NCBI GenBank assembly: GCA_003991915.1
Contig: RQTK01000896.1
Span: forward strand, 30,401-94,400
Length of the DNA: 64,000 bases
Reading direction: 5' to 3'
Source: Elysia chlorotica
Taxonomy: Eukaryota > Mollusca > Gastropoda > Plakobranchidae
Shown here one piece after another: positions 21,176-33,614 of this stretch. The position numbers and the translations under genes are program-made. The notes under the pieces were generated by a model, which was given only the letters and a program-made list of their open reading frames with translations, was not told the DNA's origin and ran no database searches. How positions within the stretch are numbered: position 1 is the first letter of the stretch; every line of letters begins with the position of its first letter.

Positions 21176-21177
<2 letters not shown>
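20288..21177. other. Region upstream of the GPCR start, (GAT)n tract
   Basis: Sequence 5' of the GPCR start codon, where its promoter and any non-coding first exon should lie; I see no clear core promoter. A (GAT)n tract lies at about 20388-20458. Otherwise AT-rich. Confidence 0.5.
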
Positions 21178-21640
<463 letters not shown>

Positions 21641-23180
21641 ATTAGGATCATGATTCTTGTTGTTATTATTAATGTATCATAAAAGGCATTTGGGAAGTTT
21701 TGTGCATTTTAAATACTTTGTGATCTGTTAAGTTACGCGGCACAGAGATACATGATCTTCATCTAACATCTTTGCCTCCCTTTCTCTCTATATTATTCTC
21801 TCTATCCCCCTCTCTCTCTATATATCTCTCTCTCTCTCTATCTATCACTCTTGATAAATGCCGACAAATAATGTGAAGCTCTTACTAATTACTAAATCGG
21901 AATAAGCACTGAAAGTGGCCGCAGCCACGAACCTGCCTCAGAGAACTGGGAGAAATAACAAAGTGGCCATTAGCACGACATTAAGACTCCTAATCACGGA
22001 TGCGGAACACAATGGGCCTTTTTAGTACTCTAAGACGTGTAGCTGTCAAAATATGATTTAAAAAAAGCTGCTCGACCAGCAGTGATTTTGCGCACGAGAG
22101 TAGCCTCTGTTATTAAGTTTAATGGTGTTTTAGGCTTGAACCCACAAGCTTTAATCAGTTTAAACTAGCCTAACTCATGGCACGTAGGTACTTCTTAGCC
22201 ACAGTGTACTTGGTTTTTAGAAATAACTTGTGTTGTTTTTCAGTAGATTTTGTTTCACAAATCATTGTGTTATGTCATTCGGCTACTGTACCAGCAGTCA
22301 GCCCAAATCGGTCACTCTTTTCTTGGCCCTTTTTGTTAGGACCACAGCAAGTAAAAATGGGCTGGCAGTCTTGCTATATAGAAATTAAGACTTAGTGTTA
22401 TCTGTAATAGCTGATGCAGTGACAACATGCCCATTTTGTTACAGCTACAGTACTTTAACTAGGGTTCGTTGTGATAGGCCTTTATTACAACTATCTCTTA
22501 AAGTGACAATAGTTTCATTTAGTTTATAACTGAAGAGACGGGAGGCACCTTTTCTTTTGGAAAAAATACTTCTTAAATACTGAAGTATTAAAACATTCCC
22601 TTTATTGCGTAGACATTTTTTGGTCAGATTTGAACATTCCAGGCGACAGCTAGGCCTAATTAGGTTACATTGTTAAGATGACGGTAGTTAGGCCGACTTG
22701 AGATTTTAAGAATTCTTTTCTTTTATTGAAATTATTCTTTCGGCTGAAAACAAAATAAACCTTACGACTTTGAGTGGCCTAAATTTTGTTTCTTAATTAA
22801 ATAGATTGTACATGTAGTAATTTAATAATATACTATATAGGTGTATGTACAACCGCATATTACAGAGTTTTATTTTTATTGATATGTATTTAAATTTTAT
22901 TCTGGAAATTACAAACATTATAATAAAAAGGTACTTCCAGGGAAAAAGAAATTAATTTGACAGAATCTATAAGAGTGAATATTACAAAATGGGAAACGAA
23001 TGTATGAAATAGTTTGTGAAATCGGTTTATAAATGCCTCCAATAGTTATACATTGAAAATTGCCTGTTGATAATGTACAATAAAAAGCAACCATAGACTA
23101 AAAGCCTATTATGGGGAATCATAAAAATATTCATAATATATTTGTAAGTACTGTATACGTATTGATATACGTAAAAAATA
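21641..23180. other. Intergenic, nothing recognised
   Basis: Between the GPCR and LRRC57. A CT-rich stretch lies near 21780-21850. The longest frames (up to 72 residues) show no domain. Confidence 0.5.
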
Positions 23181-23188
23181 AATACTCA

Positions 23189-23545
23189 TTAGTATGTAGA
23201 TGTCCTTCGTAAATGTGTATAATTAAAAGGAGGCAGGGTCGGTTTTCTTACGTCGTTAAGATGATTACAAAAAAACATAAAGTCAATTTCCTTATGAACA
23301 TCACCAACATTGCAACGAAGACACGAAGGAGACTTAGATATTTTCCACCTAGAAAAGTTAAATCTCAAAGGCAGACTTTTTGTCAACATGACAGTTACAA
23401 CTATACGTTGACAAATGCTTAAGTGATGTAAGTCTGTCCTTAACTTCTATAGCACACACGCTATGTGCTAACCATGCGTATCCAAATCCTAAGGACAGTA
23501 ATGTACTTTGTGATGCCCAATTGCATCTCCCTATTTCACACACAT
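23189..23545 (-). mobile_element. LINE C-terminal fragment, degraded
   Basis: Two overlapping minus-strand frames resemble the end of animal non-LTR reverse transcriptase proteins. One has LLSLGFGYAWLAH and KDRLTSLKHLS. The other, further downstream, has CLRCNVGDVHKEIDFMFFC, a Cys/His pattern like the zinc-knuckle domain after RT. The pieces lie in different frames, so the copy is decayed. The match is by motif memory only. Confidence 0.45.
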
Positions 23546-24329
23546 TGTATAATTATTGTAAGTAATTTATTGGGGGTAGATGTTGTTTTGAGGACGTGTG
23601 AGTTTTGCCAGAACTAAATAACTTTCAGCTTGTAGTGAACATTTAGATTATATCATCCAACTTCATTTAAAATGAGGCTATTTTGAGTAACCTTACCGAT
23701 ATCTAGAAATGATTTCCAATGTTTAATTTGAACATCTATCTATTTATATATATATATATATATTTGTCTTCGTCTCAAACTCAGACGTGCGTTCAAATCC
23801 AAACTGCTCCACCCTAAAATTCCCAAATTTTACAGTAAAATTACAAATGCGCCAGAAAATTTTTAAAGTCATCAAACTAATAACATCAACGCCTAATCAA
23901 TTTGTAATTAATCAATGTTATCAACCATAATTATAAATCCATCTTATTTTCACCGTGTCTACCGGCCGGAAATCTATTGAATAGTTATAGAAAAAGTGAG
24001 GTGTGTTCAACAGTAAAAAAAAAAATTCACATATGTATGGATTGTAACGTAAATGGAAATTTTTATTGAATTTGAACGTTTTAAATTCTGTATTTTTTTT
24101 TTTTTTTTTTAAAGACTTTTCCGACATAGTTAATCCTTAGATTGGCAAGGATATAATCTACTAGACCTAAGCCTATCTGGATGTAGATCTAAATCTAAAT
24201 AGACTAAATATTTGTACTTATTCTCTTTGGGAATATAATGCTCATTTTCGTGCCCGATCCCGAATGACTCCCAATGTAATCATGCTCATTAATTACGATT
24301 GTACTTAATGATTTTTCCGTTCAAAGAAC

Positions 24330-26420
24330 GGGGTCTCAACTTATGAAAAATATAATTTCCGTGCAATCCCTTACTTTTTAAAAGTATATACTCCGAAGAA
24401 ACATAATTTTAAGTTTACTCTTAGCACATTTCTCATTTACAGTCTATCTGTAATCCTCCAGCGTTGTCCATACCACAATACCCACGAACAATGGAGCTAA
24501 ACCCAAAATTGATAAAAATATTCATAAAGGCTCTTTAGCGGCAGGAGAAAAATATGTGACACATTAGACAAGTGTCACAGATTTACGTGGGCATAATCTT
24601 GCGGTTATAGAGATATTTCTAATGACAGAAAAATGTCCAAACAAAGTAAAGAAAAATGATTAGAAATAGGAATCAGACGCGAAAAACGAAAAAACAAGCC
24701 AAGTGTTTACAATGATTTCCTTCAAGGGTTTATCACAGGCAGGTACATTGTATCTCTTTCTAAAGATATGGATTCTGAAGAGACATAATTTTGAATTTTG
24801 GCACAGTTCAAATTCATCTGGAATCCTCCAGTTTGTCCCACTCCACAATACCCACGAATTTCGTTGGTTTTCAACTAGTCGTCTATAGCTTCTCTTTTTT
24901 CTGTTCCCCAAATCTAAGCTCCATATAGAAGTGATAATTCAATTTTTGCAACGTTCAAAATCAAGATTTTGGAATTTTTTAAATACGTATCTCATTTTCA
25001 CAACAATTCTTAGGCCTTTGATGATTCTATCCTCCAATTTTTTTTTGACCAGCTTAATGGAGACGAGGATAATAAACCTAAATAGCTTTCTAACTTCTTA
25101 TCCTCCCAAAACCATTTCTCATTTTGTTTAAAATATCCACCATTTCTAAAAACTACTAATTTACTTTTGTTTATGATTGACTTTCATTTTCTTGTTATAT
25201 AAGTATCGAAGAAAAAAAATTATAACTAAATATAATATAATATTATTTTAATTTATACTTTATAGTAACTTTTTGATTATAAAAACGAAATCAATGGCGC
25301 CCAACCTTGAGTTTGCAATAGTCATATATTATTATTCTTCTTGCAGCAAAAGAAAACCTGAAGATCCAATATGGTCCATCACTTAGATCTCCGCGGTTCC
25401 GCATGTTCTAACCAGCTCAACTCCAGTTTTTTCTCGAGGGGGAGGATACCAAGATCTCACTGGAGAACCCCAATGTCCTTCAGGCCCCTTGTCTCCATGT
25501 AAGGAGACTTATCAACTCCTAAAGTTCGTTATGCCTAGATCTAGATAAAGCCCTCTGGAGAGACAGCGGATTCCACAGCTTTCTTACCTTTACAGAGAAT
25601 TATTTTACTGAACTCTAAACGTAGTTCAAGGCTATATTCATTTACCATAACGTCCCTGACCGTTATCTTTGTCTATTTACTTTTCTCTTTGAATCGACTG
25701 AAATTTGGAAGATTATATTCCAAGGTTGTTGAGAAATAAATCTGTCAGTCACTACAAAGGAATCTTATTAAAGGCATTTTATCGGGGGTACAGAAAATTC
25801 TACTAAAATTTGCGATTCTTTAGTAAAGTGTCATAGATTTATGTAGGCATAGCTTTAAGTTATGCAAACACTCCAATTTTCTCACTTGAGCACATTGAGC
25901 CGAAATTTGAAAACTAGAAGAAAACTTTTAGCCATCCGAGATTTTAATGCACTAAGAAGACAAAATGCTAAAATGCAATGATTTTCGAACAGAAACGAAT
26001 CTGATCATGTACATGTTAACACAATAACATAAATATCATGTTAAAAATTGCGCAAATTTCAATGCGCGCACTGCACTGTTTCGTAAGAATGCTTGGTAAA
26101 TTGAAAAATCAAAGGATACAATTAAGCTAACTGTAAGAAACTCTACAGTATGTAATAGCAGCAATTGGGTAAATTTTCTTATGATTTAATGTCCAAACAA
26201 AAGATTATAAATTACAATCCACCGCAAAAACGAGAAAACAATCCAAACGTTTACAATGATGCGCTATATGCGTTTTTACAGCATGGTGTATCTCTTTGTA
26301 AAACATTTTTAATTTCTTAAGATGTGAATTCTAAAGAAACATAGTTCTGGGTTTTAGCATACTTCAAAAAATACATCTGTAATCCTTCAGCTTTGTCCAC
26401 CCCACAATGCCCACGAACAG
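24330..26420. repeat. Three related ancient repeat copies
   Basis: Copies at about 24360-24490, 24545-24850 and 25800-26420 share landmarks such as TGTCCAAACAAA, GTTTACAATGAT, TGTATCTCTTT, a GAAGAAACATAATTTT-like block and CCACAATACCCACGAA. They are diverged by perhaps 25-30%. They may all derive from the LINE recognisable at 24880-25170. Confidence 0.55.
24880..25170 (-). mobile_element. LINE reverse-transcriptase fragment
   Basis: On the minus strand one frame reads KLVVFRNGGYF, then EKWFWEDKKLE, and further on LSLLYGA and IWG. These are the landmarks that follow the catalytic core in many animal LINE reverse transcriptases. Internal stops and repeats mark it as dead. Its orientation agrees with the fragment at 23189-23545. 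Confidence 0.5.
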
Positions 26421-26901
26421 ACGGTATCTAATATCCAATATCAACTTTTATCGAAGAAAAAAAGAAAGTTGATTTTTCAAAACTGTTTTTAAATATTAGT
26501 GAACGGCTTTCAGGCAAAAGATGAATTGGAACCTGATCCACTGGGGCGCAGGTGGAGCAACAAATAGTGGCAGTGGAACAAGTTCACCGAGTCGACTGCC
26601 TGAGACACCGGGTCTGCGCTATAAGAAATTGCATGTTGAAAAAAATGCACCACCTCTGTACACTTATTACTTGAAACACATTCTTTACCTTTGATGCTTC
26701 TTAGTTTTATTTATAATGACATTTTTGAAAGATTTTATTTTTACTATTGAAAGAAATTTGTTTAATAATGGTTTTCTGTAGAGAGAAATAAATGTGCCAC
26801 AGAATGTAACTATTTTTGTTTACAATAGTACATGTACTTATCACCTGATTTCAACAAATTATCCTTTAATAAAATGTGATCTTTTTTTTTTCTTCCATCA
26901 G
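26421..26901. other. Upstream region of LRRC57, possible first exon
   Basis: A patch of higher GC at about 26500-26640 has a 'ctttcag' acceptor-like site at 26517 and a CAG|gtggag donor-like site near 26551. Several frames are open across it, but none joins LRRC57 in phase through a good donor. I read it as a possible 5' UTR exon of LRRC57 at best. Confidence 0.3.
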
Positions 26902-26991
26902 CACCAGTCCACAGAGCTTGAAGTAGGCCACACTGCAAGCAGTGTCAGCAACTTGGACAGTGTTGACTCAGCTCTGCTCTACCAACAAATA
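26902..26991 (+). other. LRRC57: LRRC57 5' UTR part of the first coding exon
   Basis: A clear acceptor (TTTTTTTTCTTCCATCAG) precedes 26902, so transcription starts in an upstream non-coding exon. The 90 bases up to the ATG are open in the LRRC57 frame without an in-frame ATG before 26992. An N-terminal extension would need an upstream exon supplying a start in phase 0. Confidence 0.6.
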
Positions 26992-27075
26992 ATGGGGAAT
27001 AATAACCTCAAGCAACACATAGACACAGCCCAAAAAACTGGGGCCTGTCAGCTGAGGAAGCTTAATTTAAAGGAG
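26992..27075 (+). CDS. LRRC57: LRRC57 coding exon 1
   Basis: Encodes the 28-residue N-terminal cap from the initiating Met through CQLRKLNLKE, with Gly2 available for myristoylation. It ends GAG|gtactg in phase 0. Confidence 0.9.
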
Positions 27076-30000
27076 GTACTGAATTTATAAATATACACAT
27101 TTAAGAGGTTGGGTTTACCTTTGAGGTAGATTTAATCTCCATTTTTGTGTGTGTGTGACTTTTATACTTGAACATCATATTTAACTACCCATCTATAGCA
27201 TTAAAAACAAGTTTTATTTATTTTTTCATTTAAAATTAATAGATTTCACACAGAAATCTTGAATGTCATCTTAACAAAAACGTGAGATGTATTTCCTAGC
27301 CATCGATACTATTTCATTTGGCCTTACCCGCTAAAGTATTTTTCAGAGCAATTTTTTTTTCATGCAAGTATGTTAATTAGACTCATTCTACCACTAAAAA
27401 GAGAAAACAGTAAGTCTTTTCATATTATTGCCTAATGGAATCTGTATTGTCTCATGTTTTTCAGGTTCCTGAAGAACTCCAAAGGCTTTCAAAAATGTTG
27501 AGGACCATCGACTTATCAGATAACAGAATCCCACAACTTCCGCCATGGTTTGTGACCTTCGCAAGCCTCAAAAACTTGACTATGAACAACTGTAAACTAC
27601 GTAAGATAGCATTGTCTTGTTGAATTATCAAAATAAGCTTCAGAATGTTTGTATTCTTAATTTAATCATGCTACATACCAGTAGAGACAAGATCCCTATG
27701 AACAAAATTTATCAAATTGTTTAATAAAGAAATCAAAGTTTGTGAAACATTCCATGGAATTTGTTTTTATATCAAGATAAATAGATGTTTCTTTAGAAGT
27801 GATCAGAAAACAAAAATAAATTATTTTCTTGTACAATAAACTATTGCATTTTCTTACACAACGTGAATTATGTTAGAAGTAATTGTAGATTTTCATAAAT
27901 CTCTTGTGATCTTCCTTTCTTTGCCACAAGCAAACAAGTTTCTAAAACTTGCAATAGTGTGCAATGAAAGGCAAATATTTTTAAAACTTAGAGCTGCATT
28001 CATGTGAAGGCGTAGGCCTAAAAGTCGGACGTAACTTACATCTGCATTTTAAATTTAGTCTACGACCTATTCATGGGAATTTTATAGTACTAAATTTTGA
28101 TGCAAGTTTACACCTACTCCTAGGCAAGACTAAGGGCCAAAATTTGGTCGCAAGTCTATCTAAATCATTTTAAAAAATCAACTACAATTACTTCGGCGTT
28201 TGTTTTAGTCAAATTTTAGTTGTTTTGTAGTTTAATTTTACCGTTTCGGCACATCTTGTGATGCATTCACGTATTTTATGATTTTTCATAATTTAGATCT
28301 ACAATAGAAAAGTAGGTCAAATGAAAGATTCCACCAAGTAGTTCATAGGAATAAAGATATTAATAATAATTTGAGTTTTTGGTACTGTATTTTTATAAAT
28401 TTTAAGGAAGTTCTACTAAATTTTAAAAAAGTGTTAGCATTTTTAGACTTTTCCTCCTTTTTTTTAGACGTATCTACTTTACAACAAAAATTTGCTATGA
28501 ATGCCGGCTTAGTCTATGTAAAAAATTAGTACTAACTACATCAGTTTTTTAGGCCTAGTTTACGACCGCTAATGAATACATCCCTCAGTCAGCAAAATAT
28601 TGTAACTCAAAATCATTTATATTCAGCACAGGACATTTTTTTTTAACTGGATTTTAAATAGATCACAAAGTATTTAGCATGCATTGTTTATTATGTAATG
28701 TATAAAACTCAAGCTACAAGTAATAATTAGCGTTGAAATTTGTTATCATCATCCTTGATATGTAAACAACTTTATAAATTAGTCAAAGTGTTGAAGAATC
28801 TGTGTCAGTCTGAGTATGAGGAAAATAGAGAAGGATTTCTATTGCAGTTAAATAATTTGAATGGTAAGTTTTACCTATGGCACCCATTAATTCATTCTTT
28901 GGAATTTTTCTTTGGGTAAAAAGTTCTGCAGATTGTTCAGCCTTTTGGAGAGCTATCTAGTTGTCCTCTCATATATTTTGTGTGTGCTGTATTTACACTT
29001 CATGCATTTAATCATGCTATTATATCGTCCTACAGTATCTCTCCCTGAAAACTTTGGCCAGCTTCGGAAATTGGAGATTTTGAGTCTGAATGGGAATTGC
29101 CTGACTCACCTACCGCGCTCGTTTTCTGGTTTGGTGAACCTAAAGACCCTTACACTGACTGGAAACCTTCTGACAGTTTTTCCAGAGGAGTTGCTTTCCC
29201 TTCAGCAATTGGACAGTGTGGACCTGTCCAGCAACAAGATAACGGACCTTCCATGCAACATGGCCGCCCTTCAGGCAGTCGAGATCAACCTCAACCACAA
29301 CCAGGTTACGCTATTGCAGTTACTCTTCTTTATGCTTTTAACCCTTTGGTCTAAACTATACTAGTACTATTCTACTTCAATCACAACCAGTGTGGGTTAG
29401 TGCTCTGATTTTTTTTTTTTCGAAAGGTTTTGTACATGCTCAAATTATACGCACACACAAAAGTCATACTTTTACACTTCCATCTGAAAAGATCATTTAA
29501 ACTTTTAAGTCATATCATTTCATATGGACCAGGTACATCAGTCATCTGATTAATCAAACAAACGGGAAACAAATTACACATAATTATTTAGACATAAACT
29601 TTCGTGAACTCTGGAAAGAGAGCTGGTTTCCCTCTTGCTGCTAGATATTTTTCCATAGGTGTGGGTGTTTTTCTGGCTAAGTAAATTATAAAATTCACTC
29701 TGGCTTTAATAGAATTATTTCCTTTTGTATGGTATGAGAGAACTCCCCAGCATCAAATGCTATGCTGTTAAAATTTTGGCTATCATGACACACTTCTTTA
29801 TGTCCCTGTTTGCTTTCCAATGTTTCTGTTACACTTATACTAAAAACCACTTTGTCAATACATCAATCATATTTACCTGTCGAGTGCATTAAATATGTTA
29901 AAAATGTTCTGTTTCAACTTTTCTAATCTCATAATGCGTTAATTTATCTGGATATTTGACGAGTCAAGCTCAAAACTAGACGATGCTACATCTTCGTCTT

Positions 30001-31213
30001 TGCCTGAGAGACTGGAGCTGCTGTCAAGGTTTTGAAGAAATTTGGGTTGGGTTTTTTCCCTGGCCTTTTATCAATATTTTCTATAAGATATGCTGGCATT
30101 TGGTTCTCTTAGCCTCTCAATTTTTACAGATCTTATTGAATTTTTTCAGGTATCCATCCTTCCTGAGACAATTGCTCAATGTCCAAGACTGAAAGTACTG
30201 CGGCTAGAAGAAAATAGTCTGGAAATATCTGCCTTCACGCCAACCATATTAAAAAAATCGAAAATTAGCCTGTTTGCAGTGGAGGGGAATCTTTTTGACA
30301 TGAAATCTTTCCACCATTTGGAGGGCTATGATGAAGTAAGATCTTTTGAAATTCGAATTAAGAAGTTTTTAGGGTTAGAAAATATTGAAGTTACTGTTTG
30401 TGATTTGCTTGGTTTACAATGGCATCCAACTATCTATCTGAACTTACATTATCATGCCAAAGAAGGGGTACATAGCTTCCAACAAGTATGTATAATACAT
30501 ATTTAATACCTGTTACCTCCCGAGTATGTCCATTCGAATCATGGTTGAAAAAATATGTATTTGACAGTATCTCGTTAAAATTTGGGTGTCCCATCGATTG
30601 CTCATTGCTTGCTGCCACTTTCGTCAATAACGTCCGGTTATCCCAGCAGTTTACCGCGCCCATTCACATTTTTAAAGTCTCTTAAGTACCTCATGTCTTT
30701 CATGACACTGGGATTGGCCAAGGCACTCTTTTCGATAAAAAAAATTATTATTGTCATCGAAATTCGGGAACACAGATCTAATCTATGTCTGCTATTTCAA
30801 ACGGATTATTGCTGTTGTTAATATGATTCTAGCCTGCTTCTAATGTGTTGGAACTTGAGCCAAACTGCAGCTACCTTTTATATTGTACTTTTTAAATCAC
30901 ATTTAGTAGTTTAGAAAGCCTTAAAATGTATATGAAAATTATTTTAATGTCCCAGAGAGGCATCAAGATTTTTTATCATTTTCGTACATTTACGATCTGT
31001 TTGGGGACAACTGATTTGTCTTTTAAATTGTTGTTTGAAGAATTATACTTCCAAACAAACCTATCTGTTACTCTGAAGTGGAACTGGATTTAACGGTCAT
31101 TGGACCTGCATTTCATAAAGTTGAATCTTGATCTAGACCGTAGCTTTACATTCTAAATCTAGTCGATCTTCAATTGTATGGATCTAGATCTAATTCTGTG
31201 ATAAAAATAATAA

Positions 31214-31272
<59 letters not shown>

Positions 31273-33614
31273 TTAGTAATATAGTAATAATAATGAATGG
31301 CATTTATACTGCGCATATTCAAAGAAAAATCATATTCGCCAATAAAATTGTATAAAACATTAATATATAGTAGAACTCGCAAACCAATAACAATTTTTAG
31401 CATTCAACACGGCCAATAAGATTGTATAAAACATTAATATATAGTACAACTCGCAAACCAATAACAATTTTTAGCATCGAACACCTTACACAGCATGAGA
31501 ATAAATATGCTAGAGATGTTAATAAAATAAATGCCCATAAGGATTTGAAAATTATTCTTATGATAAAAATATAAAAATGTAGTAATTTATATTGTTTTAG
31601 AATGCAGTGCGTGGAGCTAAGAGAAAAAGATTAGAATACAAATTCAGTTTTTAAATATTAAAATTATATGCTTTTAAAAATAAATAATAATAATAATAAT
31701 AAATGACATTTTTATAGCACATATCAGTTCACTTAGGAGTTTCTATGAGCTTAATAACATTTCAGTTGACTTTTAAAACTATGTTTCGTCCTTGTCTCTA
31801 AGTTTCTTTGGAAGTAAATTCCATGTGGTTGGACCATAGTAAGAAAATGCTCTGTCACTATAAGATTTTGATATGCTTCTGGATATCTTTAATGTCAATG
31901 CATCATTTGACTATCGTAACGCTCGTCTTGGTTGGTACAAATTAAACATTTCTTTTACATTCTCTGGCATAGAACCATGTAGACATTTGTAGCACAAAAC
32001 TGCACGTTTGTAATAAATATGTCGTGCTATAGGTAGCCAGTTTGATTCCTTCAGGAGTATAAATTGGAAACTAGATGGTTGACCTTTAGGGATTAACTGG
32101 CTCAAGTAGCAGAGCGTCTGGTTCTCAATAGTCGAAACTGATGACTAGAAAAAATTTGTCGCATTTTGTCCCCTACTGGTTGTTTCAGTCAATGACAATA
32201 GTATTCTTCCCAATTGCTTTTGGTATGCTAAAAAGCTTTAATTTCCCTCATATCAATGCAAAATGTGTCTCTTTAGCCAACCGTATTGAAAAATATTATA
32301 ATTTCTTCACCCAAAGTCTGAATGTTCCTGACGTGGTGTTGCTGATACTATGAGATGAAAATCAACACACACAAAAACGCATTTATTAAATAACACTAAT
32401 GGTGTAGTTTTCAAAATTATGGTCAAGCTTGTGTTTAAAAGTCAAAATGTGTATTGGTAGCTGAACCTAATTAGCTTGGCCATCGACTAGGTTTACAGTG
32501 ACTAATCACAGTGACAAATCTCGCTTAAAATCTGTATTTGCTTCCTGAAAAGTTGGCAGCTATGGTGGTAGGTGACATGTGGTATTACTCCAATAGTGGT
32601 GAAGAATACCTCAGTTTATGACAGTCTATAGCTAAGTTCAGCTAGGCTTAGCTAAAAGCCATTCATTGCTGACCCGGCGTGACCTTCAGATATCCCCCTC
32701 AAACACTATGCACACATAGGCACTTTACTTTTGATGCTGCTGCATTAAACTTAATATAGGCTTATACTTATAGATCAAGGAAATTTTTAAATTTTGCTTA
32801 AATTTTCTTTGAAGTAGCCAACTAAGGTGAAGATTCTAGATTCTCATTAAAAATAATGCTAGATCTAGCTTTACATGCAAGTGTAAGTCTAGATCTAGCC
32901 TCAAGTTTTCCGTTGTAGAAGAAGCGAATTTACTGGACTCAATAACAATTATCTGACCAACACCATTCTGTAATGTTAAATGCATCGAATAAGTAAAGAG
33001 ATACTAGAAATGACTTTCAAAAGGTTGTTGTATTTAAACTCATCGCGTTATAGTTTTATTAGACACATTTTGAAAATTAAGTGGAGAGATTTTCAAGATC
33101 GTGGCCAGATTGCAGCGTTTGCAGCTTTTATGGCGCACTGAGCTATAAGAAAAGCAATGCGCTGATTGGCTACCTTTTTGTTCTAACGGCTGTATGACAG
33201 TGGTCTGCTAACTTAGAGACTCAGACGAATTTAGCGATTGAAGGTACCAGTTTCATAGCTAATGTTGAGTTGCATATGGAGCCAGGACTTACAGATGTTG
33301 ACAGTTCATCCAATGATGTTGATACCTATGCCCCTTACTTTTTTCTTTGCCATAAACAATTAATATTGGTTTTGGATAGCTAGTTGGGGCTAAAAAAATG
33401 TTAATTGCATTTTACTATCACAAGGTTATCATTAGAGTTGTTTTTTTTAATGTTCCAATGATAGCTGACAATTTGAACAATGTGTTTAAAATAATATCTA
33501 TGAAATTTATTTATGCTCCCCTTAACTTAGATTTCACTGTTTGGTTATGAATCTCCTTTTTTTTCTTTACAGTATATGGAAAGGTTTACAGCTACTAAAA
33601 GAAAATTCAACTGA
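26992..33614 (+). CDS. LRRC57: Leucine-rich repeat-containing protein 57
   Basis: Five coding exons: 26992-27075, 27465-27600, 29036-29304, 30150-30335 and 33573-33614. All have GT-AG borders and continuous phase, and give 238 residues (human LRRC57 has 239). The protein starts MGNNNLKQHIDTAQKTG, matching the family's conserved start. It continues with about seven LRRs carrying LxxLxLxxN cores, such as LRTIDLSDNRI and LEILSLNGNCL. It ends in the family's signature GYDEYMERFTATKRKFN. Gly2 suggests N-myristoylation and membrane attachment (inference). The biochemical role of LRRC57 is not established; the family is related to SHOC2/RSU1-type short LRR proteins. The 3.2-kb last intron holds LINE tails and a microsatellite. 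The start is chosen by family alignment. Confidence 0.95.
27465..27600 (+). CDS. LRRC57: LRRC57 coding exon 2
   Basis: Starts after TTTTTCAG with VPEELQRL and carries the first LRRs (TIDLSDNRIPQLP, LTMNNCKL). It ends in phase 1 before gtaaga. Confidence 0.93.
27991..28586. mobile_element. Possible MITE with imperfect terminal inverted repeats
   Basis: The left end GAGCTGCATTCATG and the complement of the right end GAGGGATGTATTCAT match imperfectly. Both are followed within 40 bases by AGGCCTA. About 600 bases, no protein frame, inside LRRC57 intron 2. No clear target-site duplication. Confidence 0.4.
29036..29304 (+). CDS. LRRC57: LRRC57 coding exon 3
   Basis: Encodes the central LRRs, from LSLPENFGQLRKLEILSL to VEINLNHNQ. 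Acceptor TCCTACAG, donor CAG|gttacg. Phase 1 in, phase 0 out, completing the split Leu codon from exon 2. Confidence 0.95.
30150..30335 (+). CDS. LRRC57: LRRC57 coding exon 4
   Basis: Encodes the last LRR (CPRLKVLRLEENSLE) and the C-terminal cap (AVEGNLF, then HHLEGYDE). Acceptor TTTTTTCAG, donor GAA|gtaaga, phase 0 at both ends. Confidence 0.95.
31202..31485 (-). mobile_element. LINE 3' end with (ATT)n tail and 74-bp duplication
   Basis: An (AAT)n tract at 31205-31295 borders AATGGCATTTATACTGCGCA. Reversed, this is the same 3' terminus as the LINE fragment at 31682. Directly after it, a 74-base block occurs twice in tandem (31338-31411 and 31412-31485) with a few differences. Confidence 0.55.
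31682..32108 (-). mobile_element. LINE C-terminus and 3' UTR (CR1/L2-like)
   Basis: The minus strand encodes LKESNWLPIARHIYYKRAVL followed by CYKCLHGSMPENVKEMF. This matches the LHWLPV...YKCLHG...P signature at the end of CR1/L2-type reverse transcriptases. It then runs through a short 3' UTR into GTGCTATAAAAATGTCATTT and an (ATT)n tail. 5'-truncated, as usual for LINEs, in LRRC57 intron 4. Confidence 0.7.
32109..33572 (+). other. LRRC57 intron 4, remainder
   Basis: AT-rich intron sequence with AGATCTAG motifs near 32865-32900. No gene or clear element recognised. Confidence 0.5.
33573..33614 (+). CDS. LRRC57: LRRC57 coding exon 5
   Basis: A 42-base terminal coding part: YMERFTATKRKFN and TGA. 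It follows TTCTTTACAG. Its 13 residues are the most conserved signature of the family, which confirms the jump across the 3.2-kb intron. Confidence 0.93.
   Translation, partial: YMERFTATKRKFN

Noticed and set aside
26517-26640. Upstream coding exon of LRRC57
   Set aside because: Open frames exist but every reasonable donor leaves a phase that runs into a stop after joining to 26902; kept only as a possible 5' UTR exon.
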